From NCBI RefSeq assembly GCF_017498065.1, contig NZ_JAGDFX010000002.1:1-64000 (forward strand): DNA of 64,000 nt, written 5' to 3'. This DNA is from Oceanisphaera pacifica. Lineage in GTDB: Bacteria; Pseudomonadota; Gammaproteobacteria; Enterobacterales; Aeromonadaceae. A program made the position numbers and the translations under genes. This document shows, piece by piece, positions 46,834 to 56,103 of this stretch. Under the pieces are notes generated by a model. The model was not told the origin of the DNA, searched no databases, and saw only the letters and a list, made by a program, of their open reading frames with translations. The number at the start of each line of letters is the position of its first letter. Within the stretch, counting starts at the first letter, position 1.

Positions 46834-48201
46834 ATGGCTAAGTCTAAAACGGCATTTGTGTGTGGCGAATGTGGCGCCGAGTTTCCGCGTTGGCAAGGGC
46901 AGTGTTCAGAGTGCAAAGAATGGAACACTGTCACTGAAATTCGTTTAGCACCCGCTGCAGGCACGAGTCGTAATAGTCGCTTTTCTGGCTATGCCGGTAC
47001 CCAAGGTAATAAAGTACAAACGCTAGATGAAGTCTCGCTTAGTGAACTTCCCCGTATTAACAGTGGCTTTACTGAGCTAGATAGGGTGCTAGGCGGTGGC
47101 ATGGTGACCGGCTCTGCTATTTTAATTGGCGGTAATCCTGGGGCGGGTAAAAGTACTTTATTGCTACAAGTGATGTGTGGTTTAGCTAGTCGTATGAAAA
47201 CCTTGTATGTGACCGGTGAAGAGTCATTGCAACAGGTGGCAATGCGGGCGCAACGCTTAGGGCTGCCGCGGGATCAACTGCGGATGTTATCGGAAACCAG
47301 TGTTGAGCAAATTTGCCATGTGGCACGAGAAGAAAAGCCCGCTGTGGTAGTGATTGATTCTATTCAAGTGATGCATGTGGCTGAGGTGCAATCCTCTCCG
47401 GGCACGGTTAGCCAAGTACGAGAGTCGGCGGCCCAGCTCACCCGTTTTGCTAAACAGCAAGGGGTGATTATGTTAATGGTGGGGCATGTTACTAAAGACG
47501 GCGCTTTGGCCGGGCCTAAGGTATTAGAGCACTGTATTGACTGTTCTATTATGCTTGATGGTGCCAACGATAGTCGCTTTCGTATGTTGCGCAGCCATAA
47601 AAACCGTTTTGGTGCAGTCAATGAGCTGGGCGTGTTTGCCATGACCGAAACCGGTTTAAAAGAGGTCAGTAATCCATCGGCGATTTTTTTAAGCCGTGGT
47701 GAAGAGCAAATTACCGGCTCTGTGGTGATGATTATTTGGGAAGGCACACGCCCCTTACTGGTAGAGCTACAAGCGCTAGTCGATTACTCCCAGTTAGGCA
47801 ACCCAAGGCGAGTCACCGTGGGGTTAGAACAGAATCGACTGTCTATGTTGTTGGCGGTATTACATCGCCATGGTGGCTTACAAATGGCTGACCAAGACGT
47901 TTTTGTTAACGTAGTTGGTGGGGTCAGAGTAGAAGACACCAGTGCCGATTTAGCCTTATTGCTGGCACTGGTCTCGAGTTTTCGTGATAAAGCCTTGCCC
48001 AGAGAGTTAGTGGTGTTTGGCGAGGTCGGACTGTCGGGTGAAATACGTCCTGTGCCTTCTGGGCAAGAGCGATTAATGGAAGCGGCAAAACATGGCTTCA
48101 CCCGCGCTATTATTCCCTGGGCTAACCGGCCTAAACACGCGCCGCCGGGGATGGAAGTGATCGCCGTTAAAAAGTTAGAAGAAGCACTAGAAGCATTGTA
48201 A
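46834..48201 (+). CDS. radA: DNA repair protein RadA
   Basis: A 455-residue RecA-like ATPase (branch migration helicase in recombination). It has the zinc site CGECGAEFPRWQGQCSEC, Walker A GGNPGAGKST, the RadA-specific SHKNRFGAVNE motif and the C-terminal Lon-like domain (AELVVFGEVGLSGEIR-type segment: LVVFGEVGLSGEIRPV). Length equals E. coli RadA (460 aa). ATG 46834 is 76 bp from the divergent PilZ gene. Confidence 0.96.
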   Translation: MAKSKTAFVCGECGAEFPRWQGQCSECKEWNTVTEIRLAPAAGTSRNSRFSGYAGTQGNKVQTLDEVSLSELPRINSGFTELDRVLGGGMVTGSAILIGGNPGAGKSTLLLQVMCGLASRMKTLYVTGEESLQQVAMRAQRLGLPRDQLRMLSETSVEQICHVAREEKPAVVVIDSIQVMHVAEVQSSPGTVSQVRESAAQLTRFAKQQGVIMLMVGHVTKDGALAGPKVLEHCIDCSIMLDGANDSRFRMLRSHKNRFGAVNELGVFAMTETGLKEVSNPSAIFLSRGEEQITGSVVMIIWEGTRPLLVELQALVDYSQLGNPRRVTVGLEQNRLSMLLAVLHRHGGLQMADQDVFVNVVGGVRVEDTSADLALLLALVSSFRDKALPRELVVFGEVGLSGEIRPVPSGQERLMEAAKHGFTRAIIPWANRPKHAPPGMEVIAVKKLEEALEAL

Positions 48202-48266
48202 TAAAGCGCTAAGCCGTCAGCTATAAGCTGTCAGTTGAAGATAAAAGCGGTGCTGATCGTTATAAG

Positions 48267-48343
48267 AAAGAGCGCCGAGCGCGTAGAGGCCACGTTAGTC
48301 GGCCTGTTTTGTGAAACAAAACGTTTGGTTCTCGGCGCTTTCC
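48267..48343. terminator. Bidirectional hairpin between radA and the small PilZ gene
   Basis: Outer arms agcgccgag (48271-48279) and ctcggcgct (48331-48339) enclose inner hairpins including gttttgt/acaaaac. It separates two convergent genes, so it can end both transcripts. Confidence 0.65.
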
Positions 48344-48345
48344 GC

Positions 48346-48708
48346 TTATTGATCCAATAACTCTTCAAATTGGCGCTGTAATAGCACCTCATCACCTAAA
48401 TTAAGTTCTACCAAGCGGCGTAAGTGGCCGGCACTATTGATATCCAACCGTTGGCATTCTAGACCAATAAAGCCAGTTTGATGATAACGCTGTTGGGTAA
48501 GCATAATGATATTTTCATCTTGCCCATCAAGGGATAATCGTAACTCAATCTGCTCGCCTGTTATATTAGGCCAAGGCTCATTAACTGATACTAAAGCGCC
48601 ATGCAGTGAAATATCTTGCACCTGTGTGGCGAATTGCTGGCCATCATGAGTCACTAACCATGCGGGAGTATTAAAGTTGATACGGGTAAATACTCTGCGA
48701 TCTGGCAT
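48346..48708 (-). CDS. PilZ domain protein
   Basis: A 120-residue single PilZ domain. The c-di-GMP motif is complete: RVFTR (R5-R9) at the N-terminus and DISLHG at about 33-38, followed by the beta barrel. No output domain is attached, so it must act on a partner. The gene begins 11 bp after rsd on the same strand, and the two are probably one operon. Confidence 0.9.
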   Translation of the reverse strand: MPDRRVFTRINFNTPAWLVTHDGQQFATQVQDISLHGALVSVNEPWPNITGEQIELRLSLDGQDENIIMLTQQRYHQTGFIGLECQRLDINSAGHLRRLVELNLGDEVLLQRQFEELLDQ

Positions 48709-48719
48709 ATTGAGTACTC

Positions 48720-49190
48720 CTATTCGACCGTTTCATCGCTATTTAGGTAGTTAAGCAGTGACACGGCAAACACTAAGCGGTCTTCAAGATTAAAGCGCTC
48801 CTCAAGCATTTCACCCAAGCGGCTCAGATCGTTATCTAGCTCTAGCAAGTCACCGTCGTTAGCCTCAATATATTTGTCATGAAAATCAAGGGCTAGCACA
48901 GTTCCCTTTTCTATACGGGGATAAATTCGTTGTGCCAATGTACGGCCATTACCACGAGAAGCCTCATAAGCTGCCATTACATAGTCATAAATCTCAAAAT
49001 GAGCCGCACTAACATAGCTTACTAATTGGCGGCAGAACTGGGATAGCTCTTGCACTGAGGGTAAGGTTTTTGAACCGGTTGATAGGCGAATATATTCCAC
49101 TAATAAACGTTGTCGGGCATCGATAAACGCATCCAGTGCTTGGTGTTTCCCGGCAAGTTGAGCTTTAGATTTTTCCATTTTGGTAAGCAT
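48720..49190 (-). CDS. rsd: Regulator of sigma D (anti-sigma-70 factor)
   Basis: A 156-residue helical protein that binds sigma-70 region 4 in stationary phase. Conserved Rsd/AlgQ segments include LVEYIRLSTGSK, LSQFCRQLVSYVSAAHFEIY and PRIEKGTVLALDFHDKY. ATG 49190 follows a very strong ribosome site (AAGGAGGGAACT). It leads the small PilZ gene. Placement near hemE also occurs in E. coli. Confidence 0.93.
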   Translation of the reverse strand: MLTKMEKSKAQLAGKHQALDAFIDARQRLLVEYIRLSTGSKTLPSVQELSQFCRQLVSYVSAAHFEIYDYVMAAYEASRGNGRTLAQRIYPRIEKGTVLALDFHDKYIEANDGDLLELDNDLSRLGEMLEERFNLEDRLVFAVSLLNYLNSDETVE

Positions 49191-49391
49191 AGTTCCCTCC
49201 TTGGGATGACCAAAGTAAACGGTCACTACTATCTTTAAAGAAAACCTAGGCTGGGGTCAATAGCATTGTATGTAATATGAGCGCTAACTCGCTATTGAGT
49301 ATAGCTATCAATCGTAAAAAAGACCGTCATTTTAGAGAGATAGATAAAGTTAGCCTACTAATTAAACAGTAATGCCATTGCCAATGGACGA

Positions 49392-49421
49392 TTGGGGCTT
49401 TAGGGGTTCTAGTGGTATAAT
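49392..49421 (+). promoter_or_regulatory. Likely hemE promoter
   Basis: A perfect -10 box TATAAT at 49416-49421 is preceded by a weak -35 TTGGGG at 49392-49397 with an 18-bp spacer. It lies 35 bp before the hemE ATG. Confidence 0.5.
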
Positions 49422-49455
49422 GGCGCTAAATAGCCACCTGTTTTGGGACGATAGA

Positions 49456-50523
49456 ATGCAACCATTGAAGAATGATCGTTACTTACGTGCGTTAGCGCGT
49501 CAGCCTGTAGACCAGACTCCGGTATGGATGATGCGTCAAGCGGGTCGTTACCTACCTGAATATAAGGCGACCCGAGCCGAAGCGGGCGACTTTATGTCGT
49601 TGTGTAAAAACGCCGAGTTAGCCTGTGAAGTGACGCTACAACCTTTGCGTCGGTTCCCCCTTGATGCAGCCATTCTGTTTTCTGATATTTTGACTATTCC
49701 CGATGCTATGGGGCTGGGTTTATATTTTGAAGCGGGCGAGGGGCCTAAGTTTCAGCGTCCTATTACCTGCATGGCAGATGTCGAAAAAATTGGTATTCCT
49801 GATCCCGAAGGCGAGCTGCAATATGTCATGAACGCGGTGCGCACTATTCGTCGTGAGTTAAAAGGTGAAGTACCACTGATTGGTTTCTCGGGTAGCCCTT
49901 GGACACTCGCGACTTATATGGTGGAAGGTAGCGGTTCTAAAACCTTCATGAAAACCAAGAAAATGATGTTTGCTGATCCTAAAGCCATGCACCTGTTGCT
50001 TGATAAGCTGGCAGACAGTGTGACTAGTTACTTAAATGCACAAATTGCTGCTGGCGCCCAGTCTTTGATGATCTTTGATACTTGGGGTGGGGTACTTAGT
50101 AAGCGTGATTACAATGAGTTTTCATTGCAATATATGGCAAAAATTGTTGACGGTCTAACTCGTGAAAGCGACGGTCGTCATGTGCCAGTGACCTTGTTTA
50201 CTAAAAACGGTGGCCAGTGGTTAGAATCTATAGCGGCGACCGGTTGTGATGGTATTGGGCTTGATTGGACCATTGATATTGCTGAAGCTAAGCGTCGCGT
50301 AGGGGATAAAGTGGCACTGCAAGGCAATATGGATCCCTCTATGCTCTATGCGCCTATTCCTCGCATTGAACAAGAAGTTGCCACCATTCTCGAAGGGTTT
50401 GGTGAAGGTCCTGGGCATGTATTTAACCTAGGTCACGGCATTCATTTAGATGTAGAGCCTGAGCATGCCGGTGCCTTTATTGAGGCGGTTCATCGCCTAT
50501 CTCGCCCTTATCACGCGAAATAA
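49456..50523 (+). CDS. hemE: Uroporphyrinogen decarboxylase
   Basis: A 355-residue cytosolic enzyme converting uroporphyrinogen III to coproporphyrinogen III in haem synthesis. It shows [50 protein letters not shown] and [13 protein letters not shown] 49456 ([13 protein letters not shown]) gives the E. coli length (354 aa); an in-frame ATG 84 bp upstream would overlap the promoter. A terminator follows, and then an IS element. Confidence 0.97.
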   Translation: MQPLKNDRYLRALARQPVDQTPVWMMRQAGRYLPEYKATRAEAGDFMSLCKNAELACEVTLQPLRRFPLDAAILFSDILTIPDAMGLGLYFEAGEGPKFQRPITCMADVEKIGIPDPEGELQYVMNAVRTIRRELKGEVPLIGFSGSPWTLATYMVEGSGSKTFMKTKKMMFADPKAMHLLLDKLADSVTSYLNAQIAAGAQSLMIFDTWGGVLSKRDYNEFSLQYMAKIVDGLTRESDGRHVPVTLFTKNGGQWLESIAATGCDGIGLDWTIDIAEAKRRVGDKVALQGNMDPSMLYAPIPRIEQEVATILEGFGEGPGHVFNLGHGIHLDVEPEHAGAFIEAVHRLSRPYHAK

Positions 50524-50544
50524 TCTGCAGATGAATGAACATAA

Positions 50545-50571
50545 AAAAAAGCGCCGCAAGGCGCTTTTTTT
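50545..50571 (+). terminator. Terminator of hemE
   Basis: Stem gcgcc (50551-50555) and ggcgc (50560-50564), extended by an A run before and a T run after; GCAA tetraloop. Confidence 0.85.
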
Positions 50572-50634
50572 ATACTCGAACCCATGTTGGAATGGCCCCA
50601 AATAAGTAGACACTTCTTCAGAGTGAGGAAGTCT

Positions 50635-50958
50635 ATGCAATACCGAACCAAACGTAAATTTAGTAATGAATTTAAGCGAGAAGCCGTTAAGCTCTCTGTT
50701 TCATCACCTAAAACCCTAGCTGAAATCTCCAGTGAGCTAGGGGTGCATCCGAACGTATTAAGCCGTTGGCGTCGAGAGTGGATAATGGACAAACCAGATT
50801 CAAAACAAGATAAGCCCGTTAAAAATGAAGGACCAGATAAAAGCCTTCGTCAGCTAGAGCAAGAGAATAAGCGCCTTAAGAAAAAGCTAGAGCGCACTGA
50901 GCTGGAGCTCGATATATTAAAAAAGCTGGAAGAGTACGCTACCAAAGCTCGGCGATAA
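50635..50958 (+). CDS. IS3-family transposase OrfA
   Basis: A 107-residue protein with an N-terminal helix-turn-helix (NEFKREAVKLSV, ISSELGVHPNVLSRWRREW) and a C-terminal coiled coil (LRQLEQENKRLKKKLERTEL). It binds the element ends and normally fuses to OrfB by -1 frameshifting; an A-rich stretch with aaaaaag lies near 50918. Intact by itself. Confidence 0.9.
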   Translation: MQYRTKRKFSNEFKREAVKLSVSSPKTLAEISSELGVHPNVLSRWRREWIMDKPDSKQDKPVKNEGPDKSLRQLEQENKRLKKKLERTELELDILKKLEEYATKARR

Positions 50959-51827
50959 AATTTGCCTTCATCGAGCGGTATCGCACAAAAGCTGGACGCT
51001 ACCGTTGATGTGTCGCGTACTCGATGTATCTCGTGCGGGTTATTATCGTTGGAAACAACGCCAACGCGTGCCTTCGCCTCAAACGCTGCGGCACCGTAGT
51101 CTGCTTGAGTTTTTATTGGCAGAAGCGAAACGACAACATGGCATCATAGGTTATCGAAAATTGTGGCGCGAAGCGGTTGAGCACGGCTTTGCGTGTGGTA
51201 AGAATCAAGTACAACGCCTGTTACAGGCGTGTAGGCTATCGTTCTTGTGTCGCGCCTAAGCCCGGACATCGTAAGCATAGGCCAGGCATACCGGCACCAG
51301 GAAACCTATTAAATAGAGAGTTTACGGTGACAGAGGAGAACCGTGTTTGGGTGTCAGATATTACTCAGATACGCTGTAAAGAAGGTTGGCTCTACCTAGC
51401 CGTCATCATCGACCTTGCTACCAGAAGGGTGGTGGGCAAGGCTCAAGGGCCGGTTAATAGCGCTGAGTTAGTGATTAAGGCGTTAAAACAGGCTTGGAAG
51501 AAGCAGAAACCTGATGGCCGAGAGTTGATGTTTCACTCAGACCAAGGTAGCCAGTATCACTGCGTGGCGACTATGGGCTGGTTGAATAAACGTAAGGTGA
51601 CTATCAGCATGTCTCGCCGTGGAAACTGCTGGGACAACGCGTGTTCAGAAAGCTTTTTTGCTTTACTAAAAAAGGAATGGACCCGCCGTTTAGGGATTTT
51701 AACTCGTAAAGAGATGGCAGAAGAAATACACTTCTACATCACACAGTATTACCACAAAGTAAGACAACACACTGCGCTGGGAGGGTTAACCCCCAACGCA
51801 TATGCGCAGCAACTTAATGCTGCTTAA
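50958..51827 (+). pseudogene. IS3-family transposase OrfB, disrupted by two frameshifts
   Basis: The DDE transposase lies in three frames. Frame one, KFAFIERYRTKAGRYR, ends at TGA near 51006; a missing T shifts to MCRVLDVSRAGYYRWK. Frame two runs to about 51230 (NQVQRLLQAC), where another shift leads to GYRSCVAPKPGHRKHR. Frame three has the catalytic residues (VWVSDITQI, MFHSDQGSQY, SRRGNCWDNACSESFFALLK) and ends at 51827. The enzyme cannot be made, so the copy is immobile alone. Confidence 0.85.
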
Positions 51828-51866
51828 ACAGGTGTCTACTTTAGTCGGGCCACTCCATGTCTTAAA

Positions 51867-51903
<37 letters not shown>

Positions 51904-51929
51904 AACAGAACAGCTAATAAAGCTGTCTA

Positions 51930-53288
51930 TTAAGCGCCGGGTGCTGCGAGCTCTTGTTGGTATTTTGCAATTTTTGCCAAAAAGGTGCGCTTTTCTTCAC
52001 CCGACAAGCCTTCTGCCAGTGGCAGCTTAACTTGCATCGCGTCTACCGCGCGGTTGTTAACATGAAACTCATAATGCAAATGAGGGCCGGTAGAGCGGCC
52101 AGTGTTACCAGACAGTGCAATACGCTCGCCACGTTTTACCCTGTCACCTGGTTTTACCAAGAATTTGCTTAAGTGTAAGAAGCGTGTGGTGTATTGGCGG
52201 CCATGACGGATCACCAGATAATTGCCCGCATACGCATGATGTATTGCTTTGACTACCACGCCATCACTGGGCGCGATGACAGGCGTGCCGGTGGGAACAG
52301 CAAAATCAGTACCTTTATGTGGTCGAATACGTCCCGTAATTGGATGCTTACGGTTTAAGTTAAAACTTGAGCTAATACGAGAGCTGCGCTCAAGAGGAAT
52401 ACGGATAAAGCCGCGTTCTAAACTAACGCCTTCGTTATCGTAAAATTTACCGTCTTCGTGGCGAAAGGCATATAAGGTTTTGCCTCTATTGGTAAGCTCT
52501 ACGGCTTGTAGTTCAGACTTTCCGGTACGTTGACCTTTAACAAACTCGTTTTGTACTAATACCTTGAAGCTATCGCCTTGGCGCAGGTCACGGGCAAAGT
52601 TAAGGCGCCACTGAAATAAGTTAGCCACTCGCTGAATTTGATTTGCTGAGAGGCCTGCATCGCGGGCGCTCAAATAAAAGCTACCATCAACAACCCCTGC
52701 TAATGCGCGTGTCTCCCAATTACTGCTGGCTGTTATTATCTGGCTGTTATAGCCACTGCCTTCTCGAGTAAAAATACGCGTATGTAATAAATCTTGTTTG
52801 ATCTTGAACTCTAATAACAAATTATCAGGATCAATAAGCAGCGATAAGCTTTGGCCAGGCTTGAGCCCATCCAGTATCTTTTCTTTATCGGCGTCCAATA
52901 ATTTATACATAGTGGCTAAAGGAAGCCCTAAGCCATTAAAAATGGTGCTTAAGGTATCACCATTTTGCACTGTATACTTTTGCCACTCTGGCTCAGCTGC
53001 GGCAATATCATCGAGCGCATCTACGGCGTCTACTGGGCCTAGGTCGTCGTGCTCTAAGGTATAAAACTCAGTGTTGTTCACTTTGGTTTTTGCGGCAACA
53101 GGAGGCAAGCTTAAGCTGGTTGGCATGCTAATACTAACCGGTTTATCTAGCATATTCTTGGCTGAAGGCAGCATGATTGCCGTGGTGAGCGTGACTGTGC
53201 TTAATAGTACAATCCCGTAAAGGTGCCGTTTGGGTAGCTTTTCGGGCAGATTGTTAAGTCTAGCTTGTATTGGGCGGAGAAGGTTCAT
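51930..53288 (-). CDS. mepM: Murein DD-endopeptidase MepM-like (OapA/LysM/M23)
   Basis: A 452-residue envelope enzyme that cleaves D-Ala-mDAP cross-links to allow wall growth. One N-terminal membrane segment (LYGIVLLSTVTLTTAIML), an OapA/LysM-like region (WQKYTVQNGDTLSTIFNGLG), a central domain, and the M23 peptidase domain (HPITGRIRPHKGTDFAVPTG, VIRHGRQYTTRFLHL, GNTGRSTGPHLHYEFHVN) with all zinc ligands. It is next to znuA as in E. coli (zur-mepM-znuA arrangement). A terminator for znuA lies before it. Confidence 0.93.
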   Translation of the reverse strand: MNLLRPIQARLNNLPEKLPKRHLYGIVLLSTVTLTTAIMLPSAKNMLDKPVSISMPTSLSLPPVAAKTKVNNTEFYTLEHDDLGPVDAVDALDDIAAAEPEWQKYTVQNGDTLSTIFNGLGLPLATMYKLLDADKEKILDGLKPGQSLSLLIDPDNLLLEFKIKQDLLHTRIFTREGSGYNSQIITASSNWETRALAGVVDGSFYLSARDAGLSANQIQRVANLFQWRLNFARDLRQGDSFKVLVQNEFVKGQRTGKSELQAVELTNRGKTLYAFRHEDGKFYDNEGVSLERGFIRIPLERSSRISSSFNLNRKHPITGRIRPHKGTDFAVPTGTPVIAPSDGVVVKAIHHAYAGNYLVIRHGRQYTTRFLHLSKFLVKPGDRVKRGERIALSGNTGRSTGPHLHYEFHVNNRAVDAMQVKLPLAEGLSGEEKRTFLAKIAKYQQELAAPGA

Positions 53289-53333
53289 CCGAGTTACCTA
53301 TACCTGTTAGGGACTAAAATAATAAATGCAAAA

Positions 53334-53382
53334 AAACCGTTTTATCTATCTAGGCGTAGATCCAAAGATAATAAAACGGTTT
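53334..53382 (-). terminator. Terminator of znuA
   Basis: Perfect 12-bp arms aaaccgttttat (53334-53345) and ataaaacggttt (53371-53382). In the minus direction a T run follows. Confidence 0.8.
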
Positions 53383-53491
53383 GTTTTTATTACAAAAAGC
53401 CATATGTTGACTAGAGGTAGCTTAGTACGAGTCTTATAGAGTCATAACTAGCAACAAAGTTCATTATTGTACCGTATTTCCCCCTAAATAT

Positions 53492-54406
53492 TTAGGGTTT
53501 ATTAAGTAAGCAGTCTTTCATGGCATCGGCGAGCTCATGCATAAAAGCAAAGTAGCTATTGGGGCCTGGTTCAATATTGCTGGCTAGGGGATCTAATACC
53601 CCAATGCGTGCTTGAGTATTACGCATCACGGCTTCTACTACTGCCGGTTTAAATTGCGGCTCAGCAAACACGCATTGAGCTTGAGACTGACGTAATGCGT
53701 GATGAATACTCGACACCGTTTTGGCACCCGGTGCTCGCGCTGGGTTGACGGTAAAGTGGCCAAGCTTTGCTAGCTGATAGTGACGTTCCCAATAGCCATA
53801 AGCATCATGAAAAACAAAATATCCGATATCTGCAACAGGCGCTAATTTAGCGGCAACCTGTTGATCTGTTTCGCTCAACTGTGACGAAAAAGCAGCAAGG
53901 TTATCTTGATATCGAGCAATGTTATCTGGATCTAGCTCAATGAGCCGGTCAGCCAAGAGTTGAGCAATGGTGCCTGCGTGGTGAGGATCTAACCACAGAT
54001 GGGTGTCTTGTGTGCTGTGATCATGTGCATGATCTTGATGCTCAATGATAATCTTATCGGTATTATGTGCCTCGTGCTCATCGTTATGCTCATGTTCATC
54101 CGGCGTGATTTTTGTCATCAGCGTTAAGCTATTGGGCTGCTCTGCTAATAGCGAGCCAAGAGAAGCTTCCAATTCAGGACCTACCCATAATACCAGGTCG
54201 GCCTTTTTAATACGGCGCACATCCGAGGGGCGCAGCGCATAATCGTGGGGGGAATTGCCTGGTGATAATAACAGATCAGGGGCAGGCCCACCTTGAGTAA
54301 TGGCGCTGGCGATCAGTTGCAATGGCTTAATAGAAGTTAATACGGTCACCGCATAAGCCGACTGACTAAGCAGCAGTAGCGGTAAAAAAACGAAGAATGC
54401 TTTCAT
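53492..54406 (-). CDS. znuA: Zinc ABC transporter, periplasmic binding protein
   Basis: A 304-residue precursor. Signal peptide MKAFFVFLPLLLLSQSAYA is followed by SIKPLQLIASAITQG, the first His ligand in GNSPHDYALRPSD, a His/Asp/Glu-rich flexible loop (EHEHNDEHEAHNTDK, HQDHAHDHSTQDTH), DTHLWLDPHHAG and FHDAYGYWE. These are ZnuA hallmarks. ATG 54406 is chosen because the signal peptide starts there. Divergent from znuCB with the Zur operator between. Confidence 0.95.
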   Translation of the reverse strand: MKAFFVFLPLLLLSQSAYAVTVLTSIKPLQLIASAITQGGPAPDLLLSPGNSPHDYALRPSDVRRIKKADLVLWVGPELEASLGSLLAEQPNSLTLMTKITPDEHEHNDEHEAHNTDKIIIEHQDHAHDHSTQDTHLWLDPHHAGTIAQLLADRLIELDPDNIARYQDNLAAFSSQLSETDQQVAAKLAPVADIGYFVFHDAYGYWERHYQLAKLGHFTVNPARAPGAKTVSSIHHALRQSQAQCVFAEPQFKPAVVEAVMRNTQARIGVLDPLASNIEPGPNSYFAFMHELADAMKDCLLNKP

Positions 54407-54446
54407 TAGGCATGGGATCCAAGAGGTCGTAGAGTTTCGATGATAA

Positions 54447-54469
54447 GTAATGTTATAATATAACAAATG
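54447..54469. promoter_or_regulatory. Zur box between znuA and znuCB
   Basis: A perfect palindrome TGTTATAATATAACA (54451-54465) within gtaaTGTTATA...AACAaatg. It equals the known gammaproteobacterial Zur operator core and lies between the divergent znuA and znuC starts, so Zur with zinc should repress both. Confidence 0.93.
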
Positions 54470-54491
54470 ATAATGTAAAGGCGTAAGTGGA

Positions 54492-55229
54492 ATGACGAAA
54501 CTATTAGAATTGACCGATGTTGGGTTAAATATTGAACATAATGTCATTCTTGAAGACATCTCCTTAGTGCTAGAGCGCGGTGAAATCCTCACCATTGTTG
54601 GGCCCAATGGCGCGGGGAAAAGCTCACTTATTAAGCTAGTGCTGGGGTTAAATCGCGGTCACTCTGGCACTATTTGGCAAAAGCCCGGGCTGCGTATTGG
54701 TTATGTACCCCAAAAGTTGCATATCGACTCAGTACTGCCTTTAACAGTGGCGCGATTTATGAGTTTGTCTCATGGCCGCCGCATTACGGTGGCGCAAGCT
54801 TTGGCGAAAGTGGGCGCTGAACGCTTAGCAGATCGTGCCATGCAGGCGTTATCTGGTGGTGAAATGCAGCGTATTTTATTGGCGCGAGCGCTAATGATGA
54901 GCCCCGAATTACTGATCCTTGATGAGCCTGCTCAAGGAGTGGATGTGCACGGGCAAACCGAGCTGTATGCCTTAATTAAACAGTTAACAGACGAGTTGCA
55001 GTGTGGGGTACTGATGGTTTCCCATGATTTGCATTTAGTGATGGCCAGCACCCATAAAGTGATTTGTTTAAACCAACATATTTGTTGTCATGGTGAGCCA
55101 GAAACCGTGGCACGCCACCCTGAATTTGCCCGTTTATTTGGTCGCCCCGAATTAGCACAGCTTGCGGTATATACCCATCACCATGACTGTGACGATGAAC
55201 ATCACGGAGACGTACGTCATGTGGGATAG
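54492..55229 (+). CDS. znuC: Zinc ABC transporter, ATP-binding protein
   Basis: A 245-residue ATPase of the ZnuABC zinc importer. It has Walker A GPNGAGKSS, signature LSGGEMQRILLARAL, Walker B LLILDEPAQGVD and the switch His in VSHDLH. The C-terminus is histidine-rich (YTHHHDCDDEHHGD), likely zinc-sensing or storing, as in other ZnuC proteins. The stop overlaps znuB by 11 bp. Confidence 0.96.
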   Translation: MTKLLELTDVGLNIEHNVILEDISLVLERGEILTIVGPNGAGKSSLIKLVLGLNRGHSGTIWQKPGLRIGYVPQKLHIDSVLPLTVARFMSLSHGRRITVAQALAKVGAERLADRAMQALSGGEMQRILLARALMMSPELLILDEPAQGVDVHGQTELYALIKQLTDELQCGVLMVSHDLHLVMASTHKVICLNQHICCHGEPETVARHPEFARLFGRPELAQLAVYTHHHDCDDEHHGDVRHVG

Positions 55230-56007
55230 TTTTTTATTGTATGCGCTATTAGCCGGGCTAGGTATTGCCATCTTAGCCGGGCCGTTGGGGAGTTTTGTGG
55301 TGTGGCGGCGCATGGCCTATTTTGGTGACACCTTGGCCCATTCCTCTTTATTAGGTATAGCGTTTGGCTTGTTGCTGCATATTGATTTAACGCTGGCGGT
55401 GTTGGTGGCCTGTTTGTGCTTAGGCATTATATTAGCAGCATTACAGCGTGCCAGTTGGCTGGCCACCGACACGCTTTTGGGCATTTTGGCACATACATCA
55501 CTGTCGTTAGGCTTAGTGGCCTTAGCCTTTATGGACAATGTGCGTGTTGATTTAATGGCGTATTTGTTTGGTGATTTACTGGCTATTCAGCTAGTGGACT
55601 TATACTGGATTTACGGCGGCGGTGCCTTGTTGTTATTGGTACTGCGTTATTACTGGAGTCAGTTACTTTCGATTACCGTGAGTGAAGAGCTGGCGCGGGT
55701 AGAAGGTATTCGGGTAGAAGCCCTTAAATTGCTGTTATTAATGATGATCAGTGTGTTGATCGCCATTGCCATGAAGTTTGTTGGCGCTTTAATTATTACC
55801 TCGTTATTGATTATTCCAGCCGCCACCGCACGGCGTTTTAGTCGCTCTCCTGAGCAAATGGCATTTTATGCGATAGGGCTGGGCATGTTAGCCGTAGTGG
55901 GTGGATTACAATTATCCGTCAGTCACGACACTCCAGCCGGCCCCTCTGTGGTGGTGGTGGCTGCGGCTTTGTTTTTGTTGTCGCAGCTGATCCCTAAAAG
56001 AGGGTGA
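55219..56007 (+). CDS. znuB: Zinc ABC transporter, permease
   Basis: A 262-residue inner-membrane protein with about eight helices. GPLGSFVVWRRMAYFGDTLAHSSLLG and SVLIAIAMKFVGALIITSLLIIPAA are the ZnuB signatures. ATG 55219 (MWDSFLLYALLAG) matches the family start; an in-frame ATG within znuC would add a soluble stretch and is rejected. Confidence 0.95.
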   Translation: MWDSFLLYALLAGLGIAILAGPLGSFVVWRRMAYFGDTLAHSSLLGIAFGLLLHIDLTLAVLVACLCLGIILAALQRASWLATDTLLGILAHTSLSLGLVALAFMDNVRVDLMAYLFGDLLAIQLVDLYWIYGGGALLLLVLRYYWSQLLSITVSEELARVEGIRVEALKLLLLMMISVLIAIAMKFVGALIITSLLIIPAATARRFSRSPEQMAFYAIGLGMLAVVGGLQLSVSHDTPAGPSVVVVAAALFLLSQLIPKRG

Positions 56008-56012
56008 AAAAA

Positions 56013-56103
56013 TAGCTGCCAGCGATAAGCTGTCAGAAAAACACAGCGCCAAGCTAAAGAAGCTGTTTTTAGCTGATCGCTTACAGCTGACCGCTTACAG
56101 CTT
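56013..56103. repeat. Short AGCTGAC-type repeats after znuB
   Basis: Several copies of agctg/gctgac/cgcttacagc words occur here, including direct cgcttacagct repeats (gatcgcttacagctgaccgcttacagct). They belong to the word family also at 51869. They may act as a terminator or protein-binding region between znuB and the convergent UDG-like gene. Confidence 0.5.

Larger units (their letters stand above)
50588..51857 (+). mobile_element. IS3-family insertion sequence, complete ends, broken transposase
   Basis: A 1270-bp element. The left inverted repeat starts tggaatggccccaaa (50588-50613) and the right, read inverted, starts tggagtggcccgact (51832-51857); 21 of 26 positions agree. The flanks show a direct repeat TGT (50585-50587 and 51858-51860), consistent with target duplication. 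It contains orfA and a frameshifted orfB. It lies just after the hemE terminator, so it does no obvious harm to genes. Confidence 0.9.
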
